Origin: Candidatus Nitrotoga sp. SPKER
GTDB taxonomy: Bacteria > Pseudomonadota > Gammaproteobacteria > Burkholderiales > Gallionellaceae
Reading direction: 5' to 3'
DNA: 64,000 nucleotides
Assembly: GCA_003402285.1 (NCBI GenBank)
Contig: QFXG01000017.1
Coordinates: 1 to 64,000 of the forward strand
The translations under genes and the position numbers were made by a program. The stretch's first letter is position 1. The number at the start of each line of letters is the position of its first letter. Shown here piece after piece: positions 49,224 to 57,734 of the stretch. The notes beneath the pieces were generated by a model. The model saw only the letters and a list, made by a program, of their open reading frames with translations. It did not search any database and had not been told where the DNA came from.

Positions 49224-50228
49224 TTGTTGCAACGCAGAGTTATTATTCCGCCGCAACTGGCTGAGTTACCGGCTCGCCTGCCAGCCGGAAAGGTGCTTGA
49301 TGTGTCCGGGAAGGCTATGGGTACATACTGGACCGTCAAGTGGGTTGATGAAGGCGGTGTTAGTCCTAAATCGCTGACTAGCCAGGTCGAGCATGCTCTT
49401 GCGCGGGTTGTTGATGAAATGAGCACCTGGCAAGAAGATGCTTTTATTAGCCGCTTCAATAGTGCTCCGGCTAACAGCGATTTTGCTCTTCCAGCCTGCT
49501 TTGCTCATGTGCTGGAGTGTGCGATGCAACTTGCTGCGGATACTGACGGCGCGTTCGATCCTACCATCGGGCCTCTTGTGAATCTTTGGGGATTTGGTCC
49601 TGATCGCCCCATTACAGAACCGCCTACGCAGATGGATATTGCTGCTGCACAAACATTGTGCGGATGGCGTCGTATTGTTGTGAAAGATGGCTATATCTGC
49701 CAGCCGGGTGGGCTTTATCTGGATTTTTCCGGTATTGCCAAAGGATACAGTGTTGATCTGATTGCGGACAGTTTGCGCGGTCAGGGAATACGTAATTTTC
49801 TGGTGGAAGTAGGGGGTGAGCTTTCCGGTAGCGGTATTAAGCCAGACGGGCAGCCATGGTGGGTAGCACTGGAAACGACGGATTTGCAGCGACAAGATCA
49901 ACAATCGATTGTCGCGTTGTATGGATTGGCGGTTGCAACATCTGGCGATTATCGTCGTTATTTCGATCACCAAAATATTCGTTACTCGCATACTATTGAC
50001 CCGCGTACAGGCTATCCGGTAGCCGATGCACCATTTGCGGTCAGTGTATTGCATAGCTCCTGTATGCACGCCGATGCACTGGCAACGGCCCTGACTGTAC
50101 TGGGTGTGCAAGCGGGGCTTGAATATGCAATGCGTCGCAATATCGCAGCCTTATTTACCCAAATGGAGGCGGGTAAGCCAGTGCAGTATGTTTCTCCAGC
50201 ACTTCTGGAGATGGTAGAGGACGTCTAA
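49224..50228 (+). CDS. apbE: FAD:protein FMN transferase ApbE
   Basis: ApbE of 334 residues, which uses FAD and Mg2+ to attach FMN to Ser or Thr of exported proteins. Conserved pieces are MGTYWTVKWVDEG, GAFDPTIGPLVNLWGFG, LDFSGIAKGYSVDLIAD, VEVGGEL and YSHTIDPRTGYPV (metal site). The start is unclear: TTG 49224 or 49227, two to five bases after the previous stop. The N terminus lacks a classical signal peptide. Its target is probably the DUF2271 protein of this operon. Confidence 0.9.
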   Translation: MLQRRVIIPPQLAELPARLPAGKVLDVSGKAMGTYWTVKWVDEGGVSPKSLTSQVEHALARVVDEMSTWQEDAFISRFNSAPANSDFALPACFAHVLECAMQLAADTDGAFDPTIGPLVNLWGFGPDRPITEPPTQMDIAAAQTLCGWRRIVVKDGYICQPGGLYLDFSGIAKGYSVDLIADSLRGQGIRNFLVEVGGELSGSGIKPDGQPWWVALETTDLQRQDQQSIVALYGLAVATSGDYRRYFDHQNIRYSHTIDPRTGYPVADAPFAVSVLHSSCMHADALATALTVLGVQAGLEYAMRRNIAALFTQMEAGKPVQYVSPALLEMVEDV

Positions 50229-51724
50229 TGAACAGGACGATCATTGCCGGGCTCATTATCATTATTTACCTGGCTCTGAGCGCATGGGTTATTCGCCGAC
50301 ATCACAAAAAACGATCCATATCTCAGGGAACAGAGCGAGCAGATGTGTTGCTGGCTTTTGCCAGTCAAACGGGGCATGCAGGACAACTGGCCGTGCTTAC
50401 CTCCGAGATGTTGCTTGTTGCGGGGTTGCCGGTCCAGATCCAACCTTTATCCGCAGTGACGACGGATATGCTATCCAATTTTCGTCGTGTACTGTTCATC
50501 GTCAGCACTACTGGTGAAGGCGATGCACCCGAAAACGCGGTAGATTTCATGCGTGCTGAGATGCATGGAATTCGTAGGCTTGATGCTCTTGAATATGGCT
50601 TGTTGGCCTTAGGTGACCGACGCTATAAAAATTTTTGTGGTTTCGGCCACTTGCTGGATACCTGGTTGCAACAATCCCATGCATTGCCGCTATTTGACAT
50701 GGTAGAGGTGGATGATGGCGATCCAGGCGCATTACGTCATTGGCAGTCACAACTCAGCCTGTTAACGGGATTGACCGCAACGACTGATTGGAATACGCCT
50801 ATATATCAATCCTGGCGCCTCAAAGATCGTCAGCTTCTGAATCCAGGCAGTGCAGGAGAGGCTGTCTATCATATTAAACTGGAAGCCTTAGAGCCCAGCC
50901 AAAGCTGGCAAGCGGGCGATATTGCTGAAATTGGCCCACGTAATTCTCCTGAAGTTATCACGAGGTTGTTAAGCGTGTTGGGATTGCAGGCCGAAGCTAT
51001 TGCCAATGAAAATGGGGCAACGTTAAGTCAATGTCTGGCTGACCGGTCACTTCCATTCAATGTTGCGGAGATAGATGCATTGCGGGGGTTATCGCCTAAG
51101 GCGCTGGTGGCAGTATTGAAACCGCTTTCAAACCGTGAGTACTCCATCGCCTCACTGCCGCATGAAGGACTTGAACTCGTAGTTCGCCAATTTCGCCATG
51201 AGAATGGGCAGCTAGGGCCTGGCTCAGGGTGGCTGACAGAATATGCGAAGATCGGACAGGAAGTTGCCTTAAGGGTGAGGCGGAACATTGCATTTCATGC
51301 TCCTGCAAATGCGCCGCCGCTGATACTCATTGGTAGCGGTACTGGTATCGCAGGTTTGCGTGCTCACTTAAAAGCCAGTATAGGCGCTGGTCAGAACCGT
51401 CATTGGTTAGTTTTTGGCGAACGTAATAAAGCGCACGATGACTATTTCGGCAATGAGTTGCAAGGGTGGTATCAACAAGGCGTGTTAACCCGGTTGGATA
51501 TTGCATGGTCTCGCGATCAAGATAAGCCGATTTACGTCCAGGATATGATCCGTAATGCAGTGAATGAATTGCGTATGTGGCTGCATGACGGTGCTACGAT
51601 CCTGGTTTGCGGTAGCGCCAATAGAATGGCTCCCGCTGTGCATCATGCGTTGGTTGAAATCGTAGGAGATAAGGCAATGGCCACATTAGCTGCTAGTGGG
51701 CGATATCGGAGAGATGTCTATTAG
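50228..51724 (+). CDS. Membrane-anchored diflavin reductase (flavodoxin plus FNR-like)
   Basis: A 498-residue protein resembling the flavoprotein subunit of sulfite reductase. It has one N-terminal helix (4-21, IIAGLIIIIYLALSAWVI) and a flavodoxin domain (ADVLLAFASQTGHAGQLA, VSTTGEGDAPENA). An FAD-binding reductase module (REYSIASLP) and an NADPH site (LILIGSGTGIAGLRAHL, CGSANRMAPAV) follow. It would feed electrons from NADPH to the membrane and then to the PepSY/DUF2271 partners. One-base overlap with apbE (TAATG). No sulfite reductase hemoprotein gene is nearby, so a sulfite role is unlikely. Confidence 0.88.
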   Translation: MNRTIIAGLIIIIYLALSAWVIRRHHKKRSISQGTERADVLLAFASQTGHAGQLAVLTSEMLLVAGLPVQIQPLSAVTTDMLSNFRRVLFIVSTTGEGDAPENAVDFMRAEMHGIRRLDALEYGLLALGDRRYKNFCGFGHLLDTWLQQSHALPLFDMVEVDDGDPGALRHWQSQLSLLTGLTATTDWNTPIYQSWRLKDRQLLNPGSAGEAVYHIKLEALEPSQSWQAGDIAEIGPRNSPEVITRLLSVLGLQAEAIANENGATLSQCLADRSLPFNVAEIDALRGLSPKALVAVLKPLSNREYSIASLPHEGLELVVRQFRHENGQLGPGSGWLTEYAKIGQEVALRVRRNIAFHAPANAPPLILIGSGTGIAGLRAHLKASIGAGQNRHWLVFGERNKAHDDYFGNELQGWYQQGVLTRLDIAWSRDQDKPIYVQDMIRNAVNELRMWLHDGATILVCGSANRMAPAVHHALVEIVGDKAMATLAASGRYRRDVY

Positions 51725-51773
51725 TTTGTGATGTTGATTTATTCTATTATTGAAATCAATAAAGCATTAAAAT

Positions 51774-52007
51774 CTATTCCGAAGCCCCCAATAGATTTAA
51801 ATTAAATCGAGTCTGACCCTGAGGTCTCCTGGCGACCGCTATTGCATAGGCCTCTGGAGCCGGAACGAAGACCGGTGTTTCCCCACGGCGAGGGGAGGTT
51901 TCGTAGCCTGAGTACGCGACGATGAGCGTGCCGCCGAGAAGACCCAAGACGAAAAGTGCCGCGATGGATATTCGTGCAGACAGGCTGAGGGTCGAGGTTT
52001 CGGACAT
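51774..52007 (-). CDS. Small membrane protein, last gene of the cassette cluster (probably truncated)
   Basis: A 77-residue frame starting at ATG 52007, three bases after the attC-like site. It has one membrane helix (about 13-32, ISIAALFVLGLLGGTLIVAY), then SPRRGETPVFVPAPEAYAIAV. The last 17 residues (RRPQGQTRFNLNLLGASE) look unrelated. They derive from a segment containing GGTCAGACTCGATTTAATTT, so the original second helix may have been lost at a recombination junction. High-GC codons set it apart from its neighbours. Confidence 0.55.
   Translation of the reverse strand: MSETSTLSLSARISIAALFVLGLLGGTLIVAYSGYETSPRRGETPVFVPAPEAYAIAVARRPQGQTRFNLNLLGASE
51797..51828 (-). other. GGTCAGACTCGATTTAATTT-type junction sequence
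   Basis: On the minus strand the end of the small membrane-protein gene contains GGGTCAGACTCGATTTAATT. In my recollection closely similar strings recur in many proteobacterial genomes beside mobile genes and toxin modules. It marks the point where cassette-like sequence ends and where no attC follows. Confidence 0.3.
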
Positions 52008-52010
52008 GCG

Positions 52011-52079
52011 GCCTAATGTAGAGTTAATCGGCGCTGCGCGGCTTCATCGCGCAGCGTCCGGTGGAATGATGGGTTGGGC
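52011..52079 (-). other. attC-like recombination site 1
   Basis: In gene direction (minus strand) the 69-base site begins GCCCAAC (R'') and ends ATTAGGC (R', consensus GTTRRRY, first base changed). Inside is a strong GC hairpin (GCGCTGCGCG with CGCGCAGCG, one extra base on one arm). The two outer arms resemble each other as inverted copies. It starts 25 bases after the HEPN-like gene, and the next ATG is 3 bases past its end, as in integron cassettes. Confidence 0.65.
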
Positions 52080-52104
52080 ACCATGCGGCGATTTGCTACG
52101 GTGG

Positions 52105-52596
52105 TCACGGAATATTTTGTTCGCACCAGAGCACCAACCTCAAATTGACTTTGGATATTTGCGCTGCGATGTTTTCGGCTTTTTCGGCAGTAAAGGGTAT
52201 TTCCTTTACTTTGAAGGGCGGCCCCTGATTGAACACCTTGATTCCCGTGGTGAGCGGCCCTGTACCGTTCTTTCTATGCAGCTTCCAATGCCCGTGAACA
52301 ATGTCATCTCGAAAGTCGCGTAGGGAACTTGCATCAGTTGCGATGGCAAGAAGTGCAGTTAGTTCTGCGGTGTGCTGCTCCAGCACGATACGCGCCGATT
52401 TTCGAAGCATTTCCATTCGCCGTTTAAAGGACTGCGGCGGCTTGAGTTTCAGCGCTTGGGTAGACGGCTGGTTGATGAGCACCAGAATTACACCGTCAAT
52501 TTGCGTTTCAAGATACGCCCACTGAGCGGCAACGTGGCCAATCGCCCGAAGCTCTTTGTCTCCGATCATCAACTTCAAAGCAGGCTTAGCGGTCAT
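52105..52596 (-). CDS. Cassette protein with HEPN-like R-x4-H motif
   Basis: A 163-residue protein from ATG 52596 (MTAKPALKLMIGDKELRA), 11 bases after the GTTGGGC core of attC-like site 2. An in-frame upstream ATG would start inside the site and is rejected. The protein is mainly helical. LRDFRDDIVHGHW (about 113-125) fits the R-x4-H active-site motif of HEPN ribonucleases found in toxins and defence systems. I do not recognise a named family. Function by analogy only. Confidence 0.65.
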   Translation of the reverse strand: MTAKPALKLMIGDKELRAIGHVAAQWAYLETQIDGVILVLINQPSTQALKLKPPQSFKRRMEMLRKSARIVLEQHTAELTALLAIATDASSLRDFRDDIVHGHWKLHRKNGTGPLTTGIKVFNQGPPFKVKEIPFTAEKAENIAAQISKVNLRLVLWCEQNIP

Positions 52597-52607
52597 GGGA
52601 TTGTGGT

Positions 52608-52668
52608 GCCCAACGTTTGACATAAGGGGCACGCTTTAGCGCGTCCCGCTTGATGGATGGGTTAGAGC
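52608..52668 (-). other. attC-like recombination site 2
   Basis: In gene direction the 61-base site starts GCTCTAAC (R'') and ends GTTGGGC, a perfect GTTRRRY core. The inner arms AAGCGGGACGCGC and GCGTGCCCCTT pair around TAAA with unpaired extra bases, as attC sites do. The stop codon (TAA) of the upstream nuclease gene lies inside R'', typical for cassettes, and the next gene starts 11 bases after the core. Confidence 0.7.
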
Positions 52669-53186
52669 ATGTGGCGTAAAGATGGCGGTAAAACATACTC
52701 AGCTCCATGTTCTTGTGCTCTATTGCGCAACGATAAAATGACCGCATTTTTTGTGTTTTCAGGCAATGCAGAAAACTCAAGGGAAAATCTTGATACGCCC
52801 ATCTCAGAAAACGAAGCCGGAAATATTTTTGTTGTAATGAACCCATGAGGAAAATCTTGTGAGATTTGTGCCTGAATGCCGAAATAATGTTGTGCGGTTT
52901 CGGTGGTTAGCTGCACCCAATATGGTATGCGTACTACCGAATAACCAAGTGAGTGGGCAACTGCATCTTTTTCGGCATCAACCTTGATCTTGAGGCTATC
53001 CCAATAGTGCTGGTCGCCATCGAATTCAACGACGGTTGTGTGGCCTTGAATTTTATAAGCCATATCCCAACGCCTCCTACTATCGGGAACACGTAGTTCA
53101 CGACCGCACCAGTTTTCTTCACCGACCATTTGTTTCAGGGCAGATTCAAGTTTTCCTTGAAGAAGGTATCCCTCGATAGTGATCAT
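52662..53186 (-). CDS. Endonuclease-like cassette protein (PD-(D/E)XK / DUF559-like)
   Basis: A 174-residue protein. The central part RWDMAYKIQGHTTVVEFDGD, then QHYWD...EKDAVAHSLGYSVVRIPY, resembles DUF559/Vsr-type restriction-fold nucleases: Glu/Asp in EFDGDQH followed by an Asp-rich helix and LGY-VVRIP. No catalytic Lys in the classic spacing is evident. ATG 53186 lies five bases after GCTCTAAC/GTTAGAGC (53191-53198), a possible integration core. The stop lies within attC-like site 2. Confidence 0.7.
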   Translation of the reverse strand: MITIEGYLLQGKLESALKQMVGEENWCGRELRVPDSRRRWDMAYKIQGHTTVVEFDGDQHYWDSLKIKVDAEKDAVAHSLGYSVVRIPYWVQLTTETAQHYFGIQAQISQDFPHGFITTKIFPASFSEMGVSRFSLEFSALPENTKNAVILSLRNRAQEHGAEYVLPPSLRHML

Positions 53187-53190
53187 GAAT

Positions 53191-53198
53191 GCTCTAAC
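53191..53198 (-). other. Possible cassette insertion core (GTTAGAGC)
   Basis: On the minus strand GTTAGAGC precedes the nuclease ATG by four bases and repeats the core at the end of attC-like site 2 (52661-52668). It would be the left boundary of the cassette cluster. No full attC partner was found within 200 bases on its far side, so it may be an attI-like or secondary site. Confidence 0.45.
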
Positions 53199-53424
53199 GT
53201 AATATAGAAAATATTTTCATAAGCCAGCAATGCTCCCTATATCGGCAAACACAGTCAAACATTACCAACTTTCCATTATTTTTTATTATCCTAGACATTT
53301 ATTTTGCTGTGCTTTAATTGTATTGCAATCTAAAATACTGTGGATGGAAGCTTAAGGTGTTTCTCAGTTCGGTAGTTTGGGCTAAATGAAATAAAACCCA
53401 ACATCCTATTCGCGCTCAATCCTG

Positions 53425-54531
53425 TCAAGTAAGCCTTGCTTGTACATCCTGCAAAAGTTTACGCACCGGCTTAGGGATTGCAGCTTGCAACGCATCATCC
53501 ACATTCAGCCACACACTCCCTGGCTTCTGAATTTGCTTGGGTTTGTTGATTACCTGTAATAGTAAAGGGGTGATATGCAGCTTGAAATGGGTGAAAGTAT
53601 GCGTGAACGTGGATAGCGCAATTGTGTGTATTGTCTCCGTGCCGAAGTGCTTAAAGCAGTAGGCATCCGCATCTTCAACCGTTTTTAGAAGTTTGGGATC
53701 CACCTGCGGCGGACACCACAAACCACCCCAAATGCCATTTCCCGGGCGCTTTTCCAGTAGGATATCGGAGCCATTAAGCAGCAGAAGGAAGGTGTTGTGT
53801 TTTTCCGGCAGTACCTTGCGTGGGCGTGGCGTAGGCAGTTGTGCAACCCGTTCATTCTGATATGCCGCGCAATCTGCATGCAGTGGACAGAGGGGGCATT
53901 GAGGTTTGCTGCGTGTACAAATCATTGCGCCCAGATCCATCAGGCCTTGCGTATAGACCGCGACATCACCCTTTGGTAGCAATGCTTCAGCTTGTTGCCA
54001 GAGTTGAGCTTCAATTTTTTTTTCGCCAGTGTAACCTTCAATGGCATAGTAGCGCGCCAGTACACGTTTAACGTTGCCATCGAGAATTGCGCATCGTTCA
54101 TGGAATGCCAATGCGCTGATGGCTGCGGCAGTGGATCGGCCGATGCCGGGAAGAGCAAGGATGTCTTCAAACTGCTGAGGAAACTTTCCGTCATGCCGTT
54201 GCATGATGAGTTGCGCTGTGCGGTGCAGATTGCGCGCACGCGAGTAATAGCCCAAGCCGCTCCAGTGCGCCAATACTGAATCTTCGCTGTCGGCGGCAAG
54301 ATCTGCGATAGTGGGAAAGCGTGCCACGAAACGGAGGAAATAGGGGATAACGGTGACGACCTGGGTTTGTTGCAGCATTATTTCTGATAGCCATACGCGA
54401 TAAACGTCCGCGCCTTGCCACGGTAAGCCGTGCCGACCATGTTGCTGCTGCCAGTTTATGATGCGATGAGAAAATAATTCTAAGCGCGGTTTATTTCGAC
54501 TCTTGATCAAGGCATAAACCTTCTTTCCCAT
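53425..54531 (-). CDS. mutY: A/G-specific adenine glycosylase MutY
   Basis: MutY of 368 residues. It removes adenine mispaired with 8-oxoguanine. It has the helix-hairpin-helix domain (LPGIGRSTAAAISA), a catalytic pair (Glu 50 in LSEIMLQQTQV, Asp 151 in ILDGNVKRVLAR) and the Fe-S cluster ligands Cys 205, 212, 215 and 221 (C-x6-C-x2-C-x5-C). The C-terminal NUDIX-like domain recognises 8-oxoG. It is 51 bases after the AsmA-family gene on the same strand. Confidence 0.96.
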   Translation of the reverse strand: MGKKVYALIKSRNKPRLELFSHRIINWQQQHGRHGLPWQGADVYRVWLSEIMLQQTQVVTVIPYFLRFVARFPTIADLAADSEDSVLAHWSGLGYYSRARNLHRTAQLIMQRHDGKFPQQFEDILALPGIGRSTAAAISALAFHERCAILDGNVKRVLARYYAIEGYTGEKKIEAQLWQQAEALLPKGDVAVYTQGLMDLGAMICTRSKPQCPLCPLHADCAAYQNERVAQLPTPRPRKVLPEKHNTFLLLLNGSDILLEKRPGNGIWGGLWCPPQVDPKLLKTVEDADAYCFKHFGTETIHTIALSTFTHTFTHFKLHITPLLLQVINKPKQIQKPGSVWLNVDDALQAAIPKPVRKLLQDVQARLT

Positions 54532-54582
54532 CGCGGAAGGAAGAGCGGGCGAGAGGAGGTTTTACAGGGTATGAGCATGGAA

Positions 54583-56820
54583 TTATTTGAAGAGTCCTCT
54601 TAGCTTATCTTGAAGCTGATCGTGCAACTTGGTTTTAATTTCTTCCTTTTTGACTTCGATTTTTTGCTTGACTACATTTGACGCCATCGCGCCAAAGTCC
54701 AATGTATATTTCAAGTTGTTAAATGGCCCGCTTAAACGCACCGGTATAGTGACGCCACCAACGATGTCTTTGCCGCCCTGGCCTGTTAATGTTTTCGAGA
54801 GTGTGGCATTAGTCAGATAATTTATGGTGTCGTTGCCAAGGTTGATGTCGCCATTGCCTGACAGACGTAGCAGCGGTGATTTCAACAAGAGGTCATCATT
54901 GTGTGCCACACCGTTGTTAACTTTGAAGCTGGCTTTGAGTTCGCTGAAATCCGTTTTCTCGGCCTTGTTAACGGATTGGGTTTGTGCCGTTGCTCCTTTC
55001 ATACTCAGCATACCTTGCGCGTCGCGCAGGGTTTTAGCAATGTTGATGCCTTTGATCGCACCATCTGTCAGGCTGAGTGACATGTTGCCGTTGAGTGCTT
55101 TCTTAAGCGCACTTATGGTGTTGCCTTGGGCAGTTAGATTAAGTGCGACATTGCCCTTGCCTTCCAGTGTGTCAAAACTGACAGTATCCTTGAGCAATGG
55201 CGCAATGTTGATGCCGCTTAAATTCTGGTTGATAGCAATGTGAGGTGTAGTTTGCGCATTGACTTTCATGCTGCCGTTCATGCTGCCTTGATATAGATTG
55301 GTGGACAGTGGACTGATTGTTATCAAGCCGTTTTGTGCTTTTATGTCGAGACGTACTTGTGAAAGTTTTATATTGGCGATCTTCAGCGCTCCAATGCGTA
55401 ATCCGCCTTCAAGATTAAGTTTTTTCAGACCAGCTAAATCAAACGACTGCTCTGCCTGAGCAGGTTTATTAGCAACGTCTGCTGTCTTTTGAGGCAGATA
55501 TAAATCAGCATCAAATTGGTCTATATCGATGTCAAACCGTATGGCTGGATCTTGCAAATCATTCACCGCTACCTTGGCTTTAATTTGGCTTTGCAGCAGC
55601 CCACCCGCGAGGTTGGCTTGAACACTTTCGCGGCTACCATCTATTTGTACACTCCCCTTCATTTCGCTGTTGACTGATTTATTCGGTAGTTTGTCGCCAC
55701 GTGCATTGACTGCGAGGGTTAGGTTGGAAAGATTGAGTTGTTGCTGTTCGATGTTGCCAGTTACAGGCGAGCTGAGCTTTATTTTGAATGCCTGTTCGAG
55801 TTGTTTCATATCCAGTTCTAATGTAAGTGCGCTGCTCTTGAACGATTGAGGGTTACCGGTTAAATCAGACAGAGCAAGACTGGCTACGATGTTGCCGAAT
55901 GTACTATCCAGTTTAGTGTTTAATGTTAGTTTGTCGCTTGTGAAATTATTCTGAACCAGGTTTAACGCAGGTGCATCCAGTTTGGCATTGAAGTTATTTT
56001 TGCCTTGCAAGCCAGTAGCCGTAACTACTAACTGCTTTGTAGAAAATTCGTGTGTGTCAAAATTCGCGCTGATATTGCCGTTAGCCAAAACTGCCAGATT
56101 ACTGATGTCGAGTGCTGTGCCTTTGGCCTGTAACTCTAGCCCTTCCATTTGAAAGAGCTGTTTTTTTAGGTCGAAAGTGAGTTGGACTTTCATTTGGGTA
56201 GCGATGTCCAGCTTCGGTTTGCTGGATTGAATTACTGCAGCAAAATCAATTTTACCCGGGATATCGTTGGCAATACGTCCGGTATTAAGATTTAAGTCTT
56301 TAAGTACATATTGCGCACCGGTGGTTTCATCTAAATAGGTCAGCTCAGAGTCTTTTACGTGTACTGATGTTATATCGAACTCGAGCGGCGTTTTTTCTTC
56401 GTTAGTCTCTTTTTTGCTTAACAGGTCGTCAATGTTGGTCTTGCCGTTCTTGAATTTCACCAGAGCTGCCTTTAGACCACTGATCGAAATTTCGTCCACA
56501 ACCACTTGTTTGGATAGTAGCGGCAATAACGCCAGCGAGACGCGTGCGCTGTCAATGTAAATAAACTCTTTGTCGCTCTGAAATTCAGACAATGATACTT
56601 TGCCAATATTGGCACCTATACTGGGAAAGAAAATCAGTTTGATATCGCCATCTAGCTTGAGATTACGGTGTTGCTTATCTTTCACCAGCTTGATGATCTG
56701 AGTTTTGTAATCATTGGGGTTAAATGTGGCAGCGATATAAACGATACCGACTATCGTGATGGCGGCTACCACACCTGCTAACCATAAACTGTATTTTAGA
56801 AATTTTTTCATATTGCCCAT
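54583..56820 (-). CDS. AsmA family protein
   Basis: About 745 residues. An N-terminal membrane helix (KFLKYSLWLAGVVAAITIVG) precedes a long periplasmic beta-rich body. The AsmA N domain is visible as FNPNDYKTQIIKLVKDKQHRNLKLDGDIKLIFFPS, and the C-terminal domain contains LEGKGNVALNLTAQGN and DGAIKGINIAKTLRD. AsmA-like proteins help move phospholipids to the outer membrane. The start is uncertain: ATG 56820 or 56811, while the first in-frame ATG (56883) adds unrelated residues. Confidence 0.9.
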   Translation of the reverse strand: MGNMKKFLKYSLWLAGVVAAITIVGIVYIAATFNPNDYKTQIIKLVKDKQHRNLKLDGDIKLIFFPSIGANIGKVSLSEFQSDKEFIYIDSARVSLALLPLLSKQVVVDEISISGLKAALVKFKNGKTNIDDLLSKKETNEEKTPLEFDITSVHVKDSELTYLDETTGAQYVLKDLNLNTGRIANDIPGKIDFAAVIQSSKPKLDIATQMKVQLTFDLKKQLFQMEGLELQAKGTALDISNLAVLANGNISANFDTHEFSTKQLVVTATGLQGKNNFNAKLDAPALNLVQNNFTSDKLTLNTKLDSTFGNIVASLALSDLTGNPQSFKSSALTLELDMKQLEQAFKIKLSSPVTGNIEQQQLNLSNLTLAVNARGDKLPNKSVNSEMKGSVQIDGSRESVQANLAGGLLQSQIKAKVAVNDLQDPAIRFDIDIDQFDADLYLPQKTADVANKPAQAEQSFDLAGLKKLNLEGGLRIGALKIANIKLSQVRLDIKAQNGLITISPLSTNLYQGSMNGSMKVNAQTTPHIAINQNLSGINIAPLLKDTVSFDTLEGKGNVALNLTAQGNTISALKKALNGNMSLSLTDGAIKGINIAKTLRDAQGMLSMKGATAQTQSVNKAEKTDFSELKASFKVNNGVAHNDDLLLKSPLLRLSGNGDINLGNDTINYLTNATLSKTLTGQGGKDIVGGVTIPVRLSGPFNNLKYTLDFGAMASNVVKQKIEVKKEEIKTKLHDQLQDKLRGLFK

Positions 56821-57078
56821 TGCTGAAACATTGGCAGCAATTATAGACGAAGTGCAAAATAGTCGAGGATTCATCCATACCATTTAGCCCAAGAAATCAC
56901 TGGGGGGAATTAGCCTTGATTACCAGCGCAAGGCAGGTAAATACTGATTATTAAAAATGTTTAATAAGTTTTAACATAAATATATGTTGTATATATTTCA
57001 TTGTTCACGTAAGATGCATTTGGTTCGTTATTAATTAACGATCCAAACTGAATTGGCCACTAAACTTAGGAGACAACA

Positions 57079-57717
57079 ATGGAAAATATTAACAACGTAC
57101 CTGATAATTCTCGTCGTACCGCCCTTAAAACAGGCTTTGCTGTAAGTGCGCTCGCTGCGCTTAGTTTAACCACTCTCAATAGCGCAAATGCGAATACAAG
57201 TAGTGATACGAAGTACGATATGGCTATTTTAAACGCGGCTTTGGATCTTGAGAATCAAGCAATTTGGGCGTATGGCGTGGCAGCGGGAAAGCTGAGCGAC
57301 AGCAAGGTAGGGAATGTCATTAAGTCCCTGGCATTACGTAATCAGGCTGATCACATTAAGCATCGGGATATTTTCATATCCACGATTAAAAGCCTGGGAG
57401 GCACACCGGTCAATGCAAAGGGGGCGTACGATCTTTCTGCTTATATCAAGGCAGGAGAGGGTAATCTTGATAATGACGCCAATATCGCTAAGCTGGCATT
57501 GGCACTAGAAGTGGATGCAGTGCTTGCTTACGCCAGTGCCGTTAGTAAACTGCGTACCCCTGCATTGATTGCTGCCGGACTGACTATTTTGCCAGATGAA
57601 TCAGCACATGCCGCAGCAATTCGCGCGGTGTTTAGCACGCTTGATTCGACGATCCATGCCGTACCGGCTGCTCAACTTAGCAAAGAAACTCGCAGCCAGT
57701 GGATACTGTCCGTCTAA
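57079..57717 (+). CDS. Tat-exported ferritin-like protein (DUF4439)
   Basis: A 212-residue protein. The N terminus has a twin-arginine signal (SRRTALKTGFAVSALAALSL, from residue 11). The mature part is a four-helix ferritin-like bundle with helices NAALDLENQAIWAYGVAAG, LRNQADHIKHRDIFIS and LEVDAVLAYASAVSKL. Glu and His residues (E-N-Q-A, H-I-K-H-R-D) could bind a di-metal centre. A good AGGAG site precedes ATG 57079. It is paired with a cupredoxin gene 17 bases downstream. Confidence 0.85.
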   Translation: MENINNVPDNSRRTALKTGFAVSALAALSLTTLNSANANTSSDTKYDMAILNAALDLENQAIWAYGVAAGKLSDSKVGNVIKSLALRNQADHIKHRDIFISTIKSLGGTPVNAKGAYDLSAYIKAGEGNLDNDANIAKLALALEVDAVLAYASAVSKLRTPALIAAGLTILPDESAHAAAIRAVFSTLDSTIHAVPAAQLSKETRSQWILSV

Positions 57718-57734
57718 TCAGCAGGACGCGTATC

